A stretch of 64,000 bases of DNA, taken from contig JBEYHY010000006.1 in the NCBI GenBank assembly GCA_040635515.1, positions 434,001 to 498,000 on the forward strand, read 5' to 3'. Positions 44,740-54,073 of the stretch are shown here, in pieces. Made by a program: the position numbers and the translations under genes. This DNA comes from Prauserella_A sp040635515. GTDB lineage: Bacteria; Actinomycetota; Actinomycetes; Mycobacteriales; Pseudonocardiaceae. Position 1 is the first letter of the stretch. Each line of letters opens with the position of its first letter. Below the pieces are notes generated by a model. That model did no database searches. It saw only the letters and a program-made list of their open reading frames with translations, and was not told where the DNA came from.

Positions 44740-45714
44740 ATGCACGCGATCACGATCCGCGAGCCGGGCGGCCCCGAAAAGCTTGAGTGGACCGAGGTTG
44801 CCGACCCGGTCGCAGGCGAGGGCGAAGTACTCATCGACGTCGCCGCGACGGCGGTCAACCGCGCGGACCTGCTCCAGCGGCAGGGCAACTACGCGCCGCC
44901 TCCGGGCACGAGCGACATCATGGGCCTCGAATGCTCCGGCACCATCGCCGCGCTCGGCGAGGGCGTCGAGGGCTGGCAGGTCGGCGACGAGGTGTGCGCG
45001 CTGCTCGCCGGTGGTGGCTACGCGGAGAAGGTCGCCGTCCCCGCCGTTCAACTGCTTCCGGTTCCCGGCGAGGTGGAGCTCGCCGCTGCCGCCGGGCTGC
45101 CCGAGGTCGCCTGCACGGTGTGGTCGAACGTCGTCATGCTCGCCGGACTCGGCGAAGGCGACGTACTGCTCGTGCACGGTGGCGCGGGCGGCATCGGTAC
45201 CCACGCCATCCAGACCGGCAAGGCGCTGGGAGCGACCGTCGCGGTGACGGCCGGATCGGCCGAGCGGCTGGAAAGCTGCCGCCAGCTCGGCGCCGACATC
45301 GTGATCAACTATCGCGAGCAGGACTTCGTCGAGGAACTGCGCAGGGAAACCGGCGGAGCCGACGTCATCCTCGACAACATGGGCGCGAAGTACCTCGCCC
45401 GTAACATCGACGCGCTCGCCACCGGCGGGCGGCTCGTCGTCATCGGCATGCAGGGCGGAATCAAGGCGGAACTGAACCTGGGAAAGCTGATCGCGAAGCG
45501 GGGAAGCGTCTCGGCGACGACTCTGCGGGCGCGGCCCGTCGAGGAGAAGGGCCGCATCGTCGCCGACGTGCGCGAACGCCTGTGGCCCTTGGTCGAACGC
45601 GGAACCGTGCAGCCGGTGATCGGTCAGGTGCTGCCGCTCGCGGAAGCGGCCGACGCGCACAGGGCGCTCGAAGAGGGCGGCGTCTTCGGCAAGATCCTGC
45701 TGATGGCCAAGTAG
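44740..45714 (+). CDS. NAD(P)H quinone oxidoreductase (zinc-independent MDR, PIG3-like)
   Basis: Medium-chain dehydrogenase/reductase without the zinc ligands. The GroES-like N-terminal domain has AVNRADLLQRQGNY (the PIG3/quinone reductase signature). The Rossmann loop is VHGGAGGIGTHAIQ. Length 324 is typical. It probably reduces quinones or enones with NADPH. In mycobacteria an oxidoreductase and an aminotransferase-like gene occur in the same order before the bpa/galactan genes, which matches here. Confidence 0.92.
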   Translation: MHAITIREPGGPEKLEWTEVADPVAGEGEVLIDVAATAVNRADLLQRQGNYAPPPGTSDIMGLECSGTIAALGEGVEGWQVGDEVCALLAGGGYAEKVAVPAVQLLPVPGEVELAAAAGLPEVACTVWSNVVMLAGLGEGDVLLVHGGAGGIGTHAIQTGKALGATVAVTAGSAERLESCRQLGADIVINYREQDFVEELRRETGGADVILDNMGAKYLARNIDALATGGRLVVIGMQGGIKAELNLGKLIAKRGSVSATTLRARPVEEKGRIVADVRERLWPLVERGTVQPVIGQVLPLAEAADAHRALEEGGVFGKILLMAK

Positions 45715-45721
45715 GTACCGC

Positions 45722-46921
45722 TCAGCCGAGTTCTTCGAGCACCCTCACGAGTTGGTTGATCTCGAAGACGTTGGAGTAGTGCGCGAGTCCGATGCGGACG
45801 GCTCCGCCGACTTCGCCGACGCCGAGCGCGGCGAACAACCCGCTCGTGCCCTCGTCCGCGAAGGCACACAATCCCTGCGAGGCAAGGTACTCGGCGACCT
45901 CGGCCGCCTTCTTGTCCGCGACGGTGAAGGCCAGCACGGGAATGCGGCGCATCGCGTCGCCGATGACCATGACGTGCCGCAGTGACCGCAGTTCCGTCGA
46001 AAGCTGAGCGAGAAGGCCCGCATGGTAGGACTTCGCGGAGCCGAGCGACGTCAGCAACCGCTCCCTGCGCGAACCGCCCGCCGCGTCGTCGAGACCGGCG
46101 AGGTAGTCGACGGAGGCGACGACACCGGCCAGTAAAGGGTAGGCGTGCGGCCCGAGTTCCAGCCTCGCCGGACCTCGGGCCCCCGGTTCCAGTGACACCG
46201 AGGGCAGCTTCTCCAGCAACTCCGGATCGCGGAAGACGAGCGCTCCGACCGCGGGGCCTCCCCACGCCTGCGCGGAGAGAACGGCGACGTCGGCGCCGAG
46301 CGCGTTCAGGTCGAGCGGGACGAACGGCGCGGCGTAGGTGGCGTCGACGATGACGGTCGCGCCGACGCGCTTGGCGATCTCGACGACGGTCGGCACATCG
46401 GGCCTGGTACCGACGGAGCCGGAGGCGCAGGTGATCGCGACGGCCTTCGTGCGAGCGTTGACCAGGTTTTCGTACTGCCAGGCGGGCAGTTCGCAGTTCT
46501 CGATGTCGATCTCGCCCCAGCGGACGTTGGCGCCGATACGCTTCGCGACCCGCACCCACGGCGCGATGTTGGCCTGCTCGTCGAGGCGGGAAACGACGAC
46601 CTCGTCGCCAAGGGTCCAGCGATAGGAAAGGGCGTCGACGAGCCTGCCGAGCAACACGGAGGCGCTCGGCCCGAGCACGACGCCGTCGGGGTGGCCTCCG
46701 ACGAGATCGGCGACGGCACGGCGCGCGGCAGCCACGATGGTCTCCGCACGCTGGGAGGCCGGAAATGCTCCGCCGGGCCCGGAAACCGGAGCCCGCATCG
46801 CCGTGGAAACAGCCGAAGCGACCTGTTCGGGTACCAGCATTCCGGCAGCACCGTCGAAGTGAATCCAGCCGTCACCCAGTGCGGGAAACAACCCACGGAT
46901 CCGAGCGACGTCAAACGCCAT
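45722..46921 (-). CDS. Aminotransferase class V-like protein lacking the PLP lysine
   Basis: A fold-type I PLP enzyme of the cysteine desulfurase-like group (about 400 residues) with GWIHFDGAAGML at the N-terminus and IVDATYAAPFVPLD (the Asp contacting the pyridine nitrogen). The segment that should hold the Schiff-base Lys, usually S-x-H-K-W/F-G-G-P, reads SAQAWGGP: His is Gln218 and Lys is Ala219. Without Lys it cannot form the normal internal aldimine, so it is probably a binding or regulatory relative, or uses a different chemistry. It converges with the quinone reductase gene. Confidence 0.85.
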   Translation of the reverse strand: MAFDVARIRGLFPALGDGWIHFDGAAGMLVPEQVASAVSTAMRAPVSGPGGAFPASQRAETIVAAARRAVADLVGGHPDGVVLGPSASVLLGRLVDALSYRWTLGDEVVVSRLDEQANIAPWVRVAKRIGANVRWGEIDIENCELPAWQYENLVNARTKAVAITCASGSVGTRPDVPTVVEIAKRVGATVIVDATYAAPFVPLDLNALGADVAVLSAQAWGGPAVGALVFRDPELLEKLPSVSLEPGARGPARLELGPHAYPLLAGVVASVDYLAGLDDAAGGSRRERLLTSLGSAKSYHAGLLAQLSTELRSLRHVMVIGDAMRRIPVLAFTVADKKAAEVAEYLASQGLCAFADEGTSGLFAALGVGEVGGAVRIGLAHYSNVFEINQLVRVLEELG

Positions 46922-47064
46922 GGCAACACCGTACGGAGGGGTAATTTCGCTGCGCGTTCGGGGTTGCCCTGGTGAACACAAGCAGCGACGGATACGGCTA
47001 CGCTCGGATATCGGGTATCCGGACGCGATGTGAGCACGTTCCGAAATGAGCCAGGATGGAGCAT

Positions 47065-47631
47065 ATGACCGAGCCCAATTTCCCGAATTCACATACAGGC
47101 GGTAGCCAAGAGGGTGAACAATCACACCACGTGGTGGTCGTTGGCCCCGATGGCTCCCCGGTGGGCGCGGCGCGGATCGGGCCGACCGCGGAGGGTGAGA
47201 AGAGCGAATCGGTCGGTGACATGGTCGAAGAGCCGGCCAAGGTCATGCGCATCGGCACGATGATCAAGCAGCTTCTCGAAGAGGTGCGCGCGGCCCCGCT
47301 CGACGAGGCCAGCCGCAACCGGCTCCGTGAGATCCACGCGACGTCGATCAAAGAACTGGAGAACGCGCTCGCGCCCGAACTCCAGGACGAGCTCGAACGG
47401 CTGGTGGCGCCGTTCACCGACGGCACCACACCTTCCGACGCCGAACTGCGGATCGCCCAGGCCCAGCTCGTCGGCTGGCTGGAAGGTCTTTTCCACGGCA
47501 TCCAGACGGCGCTGTTCGCACAGCAGATGGCGGCCCGCTCCCAGCTCGAACACATGCGGCGCGGCCTGCCTCCCGGCGCGGGAGGCGCCGAAGGACAAAG
47601 CGGCATCGGCAACCCGGGCCAGTACCTCTAG
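47065..47631 (+). CDS. bpa: Bacterial proteasome activator
   Basis: Bpa (PafE) forms a ring that opens the 20S proteasome gate without ATP and feeds it unfolded proteins such as HspR. The family region is the helical domain at about residues 60-165 (KVMRIGTMIKQLLEEVRAAP), and the C-terminus GQYL is the gate-opening motif. The disordered acidic N-terminus is normal. ATG 47065 (MTEPNF) is supported by AGGA eight bases upstream; another ATG lies nine bases before. Proteasome-positive actinobacteria carry it beside the galactan genes. Confidence 0.93.
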   Translation: MTEPNFPNSHTGGSQEGEQSHHVVVVGPDGSPVGAARIGPTAEGEKSESVGDMVEEPAKVMRIGTMIKQLLEEVRAAPLDEASRNRLREIHATSIKELENALAPELQDELERLVAPFTDGTTPSDAELRIAQAQLVGWLEGLFHGIQTALFAQQMAARSQLEHMRRGLPPGAGGAEGQSGIGNPGQYL

Positions 47632-47653
47632 CCACCCGCCTGCGGACCGGTCG

Positions 47654-49153
47654 TCAGTCGCGGCCGGTCCGGAGGCGGTCGAGCCAGCGGTCGACCGTCA
47701 CCTCGTAGCGTCCCGGGTCGATGGTGCGCTGGGCCTCCTCCACACTCGCCCGCACGGCGTCGCCGACCTGGGGCGCCCATCCGGTCTTCACGAAGACGTG
47801 CTGCCAGTACCCCTCGCGCATCTGAACCCGCACCGCGTCGACGTAACCTTCCGTCGCCTCCGCGACCCGCAGCCCGTACATCACGTCGGGAATCTCAGGC
47901 GTGTACGAGGTCACGACGATCACCATCGGTGAAGCGGCCTTCACCACGTCGGTCGGATCGGCACCCCCCGCGATGGCTTCGTCGTTGAGTCCGATGTAGT
48001 CGATGGCGTTCCAGCCGCTGAAATAGGGGATTGCTCCGGCGTCACTCACCGCGATGGTGCGAAACTCCGCTGGCACGTCGGCCGAGGCGAGTCCCTCGCC
48101 GATGGCGACGTGGGCACGCCGCAGGTCCGTACCGTAGTTGGCCATCGTCGGCAGGTCCTTCGCCGTCGCGCCGGTCGCGGCGACCCAGCCGACCGCGACG
48201 GTACTGACCCCGATGGCGACCCAGCGATTGCCGATCTCGGTCACGGCGAACCCCGCTCCGAGGCACAGCACGGGAAACGCGTGATAGGCGAACCGGCCGA
48301 GGTAGTCCATGGACGGCCCGGACAGTGCGTAGGTCACGCAGGTGAGCACCACCATCGCGATCAGCAGGCCGCCGATCGCCCTGGTTTCCTTGCGGATCAA
48401 CAATCCCAGCGTCAACAGCAACAGCGGCAGGAACAGGCCGAGTGTCTGTTTTGTCCATTCCCCGCCCGCGGTGAGATCGCCGAACTTCACGTAGAAGGTG
48501 TTGGGCAGGAACTGGCCGTAGTAGATCCACCGCCACCCGAAGTAGACCGCACCGAGCACGGCGGCGGCGATCAGCGCCCGCTTCGGGCCGGGCCGGTCGC
48601 GCTCGTACCAGAACCAGATCGCGACGGCCGGCAACGTCGCGAGGACACCTTCCGGCCGCAGCAACCCCGCGATCAGCAGCAACGCGGGGGGCTCCCAATC
48701 CCACACCCGCTTGTCCTGCAACACCCTGATGCCCACGATGGCGGCACGCAGGACGACAGCGGCGAAGGCAACGGTTTCGAGCCCGCCGGAGAGATGGAAA
48801 TAGGTCGGCAGGAACACGACGAACGCCCCGCCCGCCAGCCACGCACCGTCCTCGGTCTCCCTGACGAGCAACACGAGAATGATCACCGCGATGACGAGCG
48901 AGGTCACCTTCGCGACGAGCAGCAGATCGAGCTGCATCCAGCCGAGAAAAGCCAGCCATGACATCCAGCCGAAGTTGGTGAATCCCTCGACGGGATCGCC
49001 GCCCACGTTCCACACCGGACCGTGGCCTTCGGCGAAATGCGCGCTGTAGCGGAAGGTGATGTAGGCGTCGTCGACGACGAACGCCCACGCGGCCCACGTG
49101 CCGAACGCGAAGATCACGAGCAGAATCGCGAGCCGCGCGCCGAGCCGACTCAC
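47654..49153 (-). CDS. GT-C fold membrane glycosyltransferase
   Basis: Twelve or so hydrophobic helices and a periplasmic C-terminal domain. The first loop carries VVDDAYITFRY, where the DD pair is the usual GT-C catalytic or metal motif, followed by GHGPVWNVGGDPVEGFTN, close to arabinofuranosyl or mannosyl transferases of the mycolata envelope (AftB-like). It would use a polyprenyl-phosphate sugar outside the membrane. Its ATG overlaps the stop of pseG by four bases, so it is the last gene of the pseF-pseG unit and might act on nonulosonic-acid glycans. The sugar is not determined. Confidence 0.85.
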   Translation of the reverse strand: MSRLGARLAILLVIFAFGTWAAWAFVVDDAYITFRYSAHFAEGHGPVWNVGGDPVEGFTNFGWMSWLAFLGWMQLDLLLVAKVTSLVIAVIILVLLVRETEDGAWLAGGAFVVFLPTYFHLSGGLETVAFAAVVLRAAIVGIRVLQDKRVWDWEPPALLLIAGLLRPEGVLATLPAVAIWFWYERDRPGPKRALIAAAVLGAVYFGWRWIYYGQFLPNTFYVKFGDLTAGGEWTKQTLGLFLPLLLLTLGLLIRKETRAIGGLLIAMVVLTCVTYALSGPSMDYLGRFAYHAFPVLCLGAGFAVTEIGNRWVAIGVSTVAVGWVAATGATAKDLPTMANYGTDLRRAHVAIGEGLASADVPAEFRTIAVSDAGAIPYFSGWNAIDYIGLNDEAIAGGADPTDVVKAASPMVIVVTSYTPEIPDVMYGLRVAEATEGYVDAVRVQMREGYWQHVFVKTGWAPQVGDAVRASVEEAQRTIDPGRYEVTVDRWLDRLRTGRD

Positions 49154-50115
49154 CGGAGTGCCCCCGCGAGCGCATCGAGCACTCTTCCCGCTCCCTTACC
49201 GTCGACCACGCCTGCCGCCGTGCTGGCGATACGGTAGCGCGCGCCCGGGTCGGCGAGGAGTTTCGCGAGTGTCCCGGCCGCGTCACGCAGATCGGCCGCG
49301 CTGCCGAGCCCCTCGGCAAGCCCGCCGCCCACGGCGGCCTCGTATCCCGCCGCCTGGTTGTCGACGAGCTGAACCAGAGCGCTCGGCACGCCGACACAGC
49401 ACAGCTCGTACAACGTGACCCCCGCCGCGCTCACCACGAGATCGCTGGCGACGAGCTTGCCGAGCAGGCCGTCGCCCGGCTCGGAGAGCACGAACCGCTG
49501 TCCCGGCGCCGGTTCCGGCAACGCGGGCTCTCCCCTGACGAGCGCTTCCGCCTCGAACGGCATCCCGGTGTCGCGCAACGCGGTGAGCAGCTCCACGACC
49601 GTGTCCTGCCAGACCCCACCGCCACCGAGAACGACGAGCACCTTCGGGACACCGGCAGTGTCGGCGATCCTGCGAGCACGCTCGGCCCTCGCGGCCACCA
49701 CGACCTGGCGCAACGGTGCGAACTCGGCGCCCGCGAGCACGACCGGCGAGCCGTCGCCTCGCCGGGGCTCGGGGGCGAACCCGCAGTCGACAACGAGGTC
49801 GGCCGCCCTCCTCCCGAACGGCCCGTCCTCGAAGGACACCAGCAGCGCGCCCGCCGCGTTGACCTCGGCCCGGACTTCACCGATGCCGTAGTGATCGACG
49901 ATCACCGCGTCGGCACCGTCGAAGGGGGTATCGGGCGGAAGCACCGGGACAGCAAGCTCAGCAAGCCTCGCGGTGAGGAATTCGGCGTTGCCGGTGTCAC
50001 CGGCGAAGGTGACGGACCACCCGCGCGCACTCGCCTCCTCCGCGAGCGCGACCATCCGCGCGACGTGCCCAGCTCCGATCCGGCGCGAGGAGTCCGCACG
50101 CAACACGATCCTCAC
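49150..50115 (-). CDS. pseG: PseG, UDP-sugar hydrolase of pseudaminic acid synthesis
   Basis: PseG removes UDP from UDP-2,4-diacetamido-2,4,6-trideoxy-L-altrose, giving the free sugar for PseI. It belongs to the GT-B fold MurG relatives. The general base His is in RIGAGHVARM; GGGGVWQDT and SAAGVTLYELCC mark the nucleotide-binding half. The GTG at 50115 overlaps the pseF stop, so they are co-translated; the ORF extends upstream within pseF without a site. It is co-transcribed with pseF and the GT-C gene. Confidence 0.92.
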   Translation of the reverse strand: MRIVLRADSSRRIGAGHVARMVALAEEASARGWSVTFAGDTGNAEFLTARLAELAVPVLPPDTPFDGADAVIVDHYGIGEVRAEVNAAGALLVSFEDGPFGRRAADLVVDCGFAPEPRRGDGSPVVLAGAEFAPLRQVVVAARAERARRIADTAGVPKVLVVLGGGGVWQDTVVELLTALRDTGMPFEAEALVRGEPALPEPAPGQRFVLSEPGDGLLGKLVASDLVVSAAGVTLYELCCVGVPSALVQLVDNQAAGYEAAVGGGLAEGLGSAADLRDAAGTLAKLLADPGARYRIASTAAGVVDGKGAGRVLDALAGALR

Positions 50116-50867
50116 GCCGTACCAGCCTCCTTCTGCTCGACACCGGCGTTGAGCGCGACGAGGTCCGGCCGCGCCCTGAGCAGCGCGACGACGTCCTGCC
50201 ACCGAGGCGGCCGGTCGCCCAGCTCGGCGACGACGCCGGTCAACAGGTCCCAGTCCGCGGCCGTATCGAGGGTCACCCGCAGGTCGTCGGCAGGTGGCGC
50301 GACGACAAGACCCTCGCAGGAGTAACGCAGGGGATCCCCGTACACGCCGTACGTCACGTGCTCGCGATGCGGGCCGTGCGGTACCTCACCCTGCTCGAAG
50401 AGGACCGGCACCCGCACCAGCTCGGCGTCGAACCCTCGCGGCAGCGTGCGCACCAGGGTCGTGCTGACGTAGTCGAGCGAGGGGTCCGCCAGCCACAGGG
50501 CCGTGAGCCTGCCGATCAGTGCCGGATCGAGCAAGGGGCAGTCCGCGGTCAGCCGGATCACCGCGTCGGCCGGATGGCGTTCACAGGCCAGCAGGAACCT
50601 GCCGAGTACGTCGTCGAGCGGTCCCCTGACGACGTCGGCACCGTGCAGGGCGGCCTCGTCGGCGACGGCGTCGTCGTCGGCCGCCTCCGAGGTGGCGACG
50701 ACGACCCTCCCTTGCCCTGGCCGGAGCGCTTCGTGCGCGGCACGCACGACCCAGCCGAGGACACTGCGACCGCCGAGCGGGCGCAGCACTTTGCCTGGCA
50801 ATCTTGTCGAGGACGCCCGAGCTTGAACCACGACGTTCACGACAGGGCTGTTCGGCATGGATGACAT
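50112..50867 (-). CDS. pseF: PseF, CMP-pseudaminate cytidylyltransferase
   Basis: Activates pseudaminic acid as the CMP-sugar. The nucleotidyltransferase signature VVQARASSTRLPGKVL is present (residues about 14-29), with RLTADCPLLDP for the Asp-metal site. Length about 250 residues fits the spore-coat/PseF class. ATG 50867 and 50858 both lie before the signature and neither has a strong site. It is the first gene of the minus-strand unit pseF-pseG-GT-C and is divergent from pseB. Confidence 0.9.
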   Translation of the reverse strand: MSSMPNSPVVNVVVQARASSTRLPGKVLRPLGGRSVLGWVVRAAHEALRPGQGRVVVATSEAADDDAVADEAALHGADVVRGPLDDVLGRFLLACERHPADAVIRLTADCPLLDPALIGRLTALWLADPSLDYVSTTLVRTLPRGFDAELVRVPVLFEQGEVPHGPHREHVTYGVYGDPLRYSCEGLVVAPPADDLRVTLDTAADWDLLTGVVAELGDRPPRWQDVVALLRARPDLVALNAGVEQKEAGTA

Positions 50868-50908
50868 GATGGCTCGCGGCAAAGCCGCGGCGACACGGAG
50901 GTTAGGCG

Positions 50909-51892
50909 ATGGCCGAGCTCGACGGTGCGAGCATCCTGCTCACCGGGGGTACGGGCTCGTTCGGCAAGGCGTTCATCAACTTCGCGCTGACCGAACTCGA
51001 CCCACGGCGGCTCGTTGTGCTCTCACGAGACGAGCTCAAGCAGTACGAGGTGCGCAGGCAGTTCGGCGACGACCCACGGCTGCGCTTCTTCATCGGCGAC
51101 GTGCGCGACCGGCGCAGGCTCGAACGCGCGATGCACGGCGTCGACTACGTCGTGCACGCCGCGGCGCTCAAGCAGGTCGACACGGGCGAGTACAACCCGT
51201 TCGAATTCGTCCAGACGAACGTGATGGGCTCGCAGAACGTCATCGAGGCCGCGATCGAGACCGGTGTCCGCAAGGTCGTCGCGCTCTCGACGGACAAGGC
51301 GTCGAGCCCGATCAACCTCTACGGTGCGACGAAGCTGTGCGCCGACCGGATGTTCATCAGCGCCAATCACTACGCCGCGACTCACCCCACCAGGTTCGCC
51401 GTCGTGCGCTACGGCAACGTCATGGGGTCGAGGGGCAGCGTCATCCCCTTCTTCCGGTCACTCGCGGAGCGGGGCGAGTCGCTGCCCATCACGCACAAGG
51501 AGATGACCAGGTTCTGGATCACGCTCCCGCAAGCCGTGCGGTTCGTCGTCGACTCGTTCGACCTCATGAACGGTGGCGAGCTGTACGTTCCGCGCATCCC
51601 GAGCATGCGGCTCGTCGACCTCGCGCAGGCCATCGCCCCCGGTAGCCCCATGCACGAGGTCGGGGTTCGGCCAGGCGAGAAGCTGCACGAGGAGATGATC
51701 GCCCCTGACGACGCGCGGCGAACGCTTCGCCTTTCCGACCGATACGTCGTACAGCCGCACATCGCGGGCTGGGGCTACGAACCTCCCACGGAGGGCAGCC
51801 CTGTCGCCGAGGGGTTCGCCTACCGGTCCGACACCAACGACCTGTGGCTCGACACCGACCAGTTGCACGAACTGATCGCCGAACATGGCTAG
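50909..51892 (+). CDS. pseB: PseB, UDP-GlcNAc 4,6-dehydratase (inverting)
   Basis: First enzyme of pseudaminic acid synthesis; it dehydrates UDP-GlcNAc with inversion at C5. An extended SDR with LLTGGTGSFGKAF (NAD loop), TDKASSPINLYGATKLCAD (the YxxxK-type active site), and the PseB-type end (RPGEKLHEEMI). Start ATG 50909 has GGAGG seven bases upstream. Its 3' end overlaps pseC. Only 41 bases separate it from the divergent pseF, so promoters overlap. Confidence 0.95.
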   Translation: MAELDGASILLTGGTGSFGKAFINFALTELDPRRLVVLSRDELKQYEVRRQFGDDPRLRFFIGDVRDRRRLERAMHGVDYVVHAAALKQVDTGEYNPFEFVQTNVMGSQNVIEAAIETGVRKVVALSTDKASSPINLYGATKLCADRMFISANHYAATHPTRFAVVRYGNVMGSRGSVIPFFRSLAERGESLPITHKEMTRFWITLPQAVRFVVDSFDLMNGGELYVPRIPSMRLVDLAQAIAPGSPMHEVGVRPGEKLHEEMIAPDDARRTLRLSDRYVVQPHIAGWGYEPPTEGSPVAEGFAYRSDTNDLWLDTDQLHELIAEHG

Positions 51893-53024
51893 CGATTTCC
51901 TCCCCTACGGCAGGCAGTCGCTGGGTGACGACGAGATCGCCGCCGTCACCGAGGTGCTGCGGGGCGACTGGCTGACGACGGGCCCCGCGGTGACCCGCTT
52001 CGAGGCCGACCTTGCCTCGCACCTCGGCGGCACTCCCGCCGTCGCCGTGACGTCGGGCACCGCCGCGTTGCATGTCGCCTACGCGGCGGCCGGGATCGGT
52101 ACCGGCGACGAGGTGGTGACGAGCCCGCTGACCTTCGTCGCGACGGCGGCAACCGCGGCACTGCACGGCGCGAAGGTCGTTTTCGCCGACGTCGAGCAGG
52201 ACACCGGAAACCTCGATCCCGAGGCGGCCCGAGCAGCGGCCGGACCGAACACCAAGGTCGTCGCCGCCGTCGACTACGCGGGCCACCCCGCCGACCTCGA
52301 CGCGTTGCGGACGGTCGCCGATTCGGCGGGCGCACTGCTGCTTGAGGACGCTGCCCACTCGATCGGCGGCACGCTGAACGGAAGGCCGGTCGGCTCGATC
52401 GCCGATCTGACCACGTTCTCGTTCTTCGCGACGAAGAACCTCACCACGGCCGAAGGTGGTGCGGTCGCCTCGCCTTCGGCTGATCTGCTCGCGAAGGCCG
52501 CCGCGTTCCGCAACCACGGCCTCGTGCGCGACAAGGCGGCCCAGCGCTACCCGGACGAGGGCGCCTGGCACCAGGAAGTACACGCGTTCGGGCTGAACTA
52601 CCGGCTTCCCGACGTGCTGTGCGCACTCGGCATCACGCAGTTGCGCAAGCTCGCCGCCTTCAAGGTCAGGCGGGCCGAGATCCACCAGCGCTACGACAAG
52701 GCGTTCGCGGACGTCGACCAGGTGCGTACCCCGGTCACCAAAACCGGAGCCGATCCGATGTGGCACCTCTACCCGCTGCGCGTACGCGACGGCCGCCGCA
52801 AAGCGCTGTTCGAGCATCTGCGGAACAACGGTATCGGCGTTCAGGTCAACTACATCCCCGCGTACTGGCACCCGGTTTTCGAGGACCTCGGCTACCGGCG
52901 AGGGCTATGCCCCAACGCCGAGCGCTACTACGAGGAAGAGCTTTCGCTGCCGCTGTTTCCCGGGCTGACCGACTCCGACGTGGACAGGGTCATCGACACG
53001 GTGCGCGAGTTTCTGGGCGCCTAG
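51885..53024 (+). CDS. pseC: PseC, UDP-4-keto-sugar aminotransferase
   Basis: PLP aminotransferase adding the 4-amino group. It opens with YGRQSLGDDEIAAVTEVL and DWLTTGP, both typical of PseC. The PLP lysine is in SFFATKNLTTAEGG, here present. ATG 51885 overlaps the pseB stop. It converges with pseI, their 3' ends overlapping by four bases. Confidence 0.95.
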   Translation: MASDFLPYGRQSLGDDEIAAVTEVLRGDWLTTGPAVTRFEADLASHLGGTPAVAVTSGTAALHVAYAAAGIGTGDEVVTSPLTFVATAATAALHGAKVVFADVEQDTGNLDPEAARAAAGPNTKVVAAVDYAGHPADLDALRTVADSAGALLLEDAAHSIGGTLNGRPVGSIADLTTFSFFATKNLTTAEGGAVASPSADLLAKAAAFRNHGLVRDKAAQRYPDEGAWHQEVHAFGLNYRLPDVLCALGITQLRKLAAFKVRRAEIHQRYDKAFADVDQVRTPVTKTGADPMWHLYPLRVRDGRRKALFEHLRNNGIGVQVNYIPAYWHPVFEDLGYRRGLCPNAERYYEEELSLPLFPGLTDSDVDRVIDTVREFLGA

Positions 53025-54073
53025 ATCAGGTCCCAGGTCAAGGGAGTGCCTTTGACGGCATCGGTGCGGAAGGTGCGGCCGAGGACCTTGGTGATGTCGG
53101 CTGGCGGGAGTCCACCGGCGGGCCTGATCGAGCGCACGTTGTGCTCGGTGACCCGCTCGCCCTCACGGACGTCGGCCACGACGTACAGCGATCGACGCAG
53201 CCGCAGCCCTTCCAGCTCGCTCGGCTTCGGGCCGAGTACCGGCTCGCCAAGCGCCTGCCATGCCCGCCTGGTCTCGGTGACGAGCTGTGCCAGCTCGGAA
53301 GGCTCCAACGAGAACGCGGAATCGACACCGCCGTCCCCGCGGGACAGCGTCACGTGTTTCTCGATGGCGCACGCCCCGAGCGCGACGGCCGCGACGGGAG
53401 CACCGATTCCCGGCGTGTGGTCGGAGAGCCCGACCAGCGAACCGGTCACCTCACCGAGCACGGGAATGCCACGAAGGTTGCTCTCCTCCGGGGCGGCCGG
53501 ATAGCTGGCCGTGCAAGCCAGAACGACGAGCTGATCGTTGCCCGCCTGCCTCGCCACGCGCACCGCCGCGTCGATCTCGGCGACGGTCGCCATCCCCGTG
53601 GAGATCACGAGAGGTTTGCCCGTGCGTGCACACAACTCGACGAGCGGGAGGTCGACGATCTCGGAGGACGCGATCTTGTACGCGGGCGCTTCGAGCGACT
53701 CGAGCAGCTCGACGGCTGTCGGATCGAAAGGACTGGAAAACACTTCGAGGCCGTGCTCGCGGGCCCTCGCGAAGAGCGGTTCGTGCCATTCCCACGGCGT
53801 GTGGGCCTTCTCGTACAGCCGGTACAGGTTCTGCCCGCCCCACAGCTCGTGTCCTTCGCTGAGCCGGAACGCGGGACCGTCGGCGTCGATCGTGATCGTG
53901 TCCGGCCGGTAGGTCTGCAGTTTCACCGCCTGCGCGCCCGCTTCGGCGACGGCGTCGACAATCGCGAGCGCCCTGCCGAGGTCACCGTTGTGGTTACCGG
54001 AAACCTCCGCGATGACGAAGGGCGGATGCTGCTTGCCGAGTTCGTGTTTCCCGATCCGGACGGACATGCTCAC
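53021..54073 (-). CDS. pseI: PseI, pseudaminic acid synthase
   Basis: Condenses the 6-deoxy-altrose sugar with phosphoenolpyruvate to form pseudaminic acid. A TIM-barrel N-terminal domain (FVIAEVSGNHNGD, VKLQTY, IASSEIVDLPLVE) is followed by a SAF/antifreeze-like domain (SLYVVADVREGE... NVRSIRPAGGLPP) over the active site. Length 350 is typical. GTG 54073 overlaps the pseH stop (GTGA); an ATG two codons on is possible. Distinction from legionaminic acid synthase rests on overall resemblance and the PseB/PseC neighbours. Confidence 0.92.
   Translation of the reverse strand: MSMSVRIGKHELGKQHPPFVIAEVSGNHNGDLGRALAIVDAVAEAGAQAVKLQTYRPDTITIDADGPAFRLSEGHELWGGQNLYRLYEKAHTPWEWHEPLFARAREHGLEVFSSPFDPTAVELLESLEAPAYKIASSEIVDLPLVELCARTGKPLVISTGMATVAEIDAAVRVARQAGNDQLVVLACTASYPAAPEESNLRGIPVLGEVTGSLVGLSDHTPGIGAPVAAVALGACAIEKHVTLSRGDGGVDSAFSLEPSELAQLVTETRRAWQALGEPVLGPKPSELEGLRLRRSLYVVADVREGERVTEHNVRSIRPAGGLPPADITKVLGRTFRTDAVKGTPLTWDLI

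Noticed and set aside
45722..46921. Calling this gene a cysteine desulfurase
   Set aside because: The PLP lysine position is Ala, so the ordinary reaction is not supported.
51564..52871. 435-codon minus-strand frame
   Set aside because: Antisense to pseB and pseC, both clearly recognisable.
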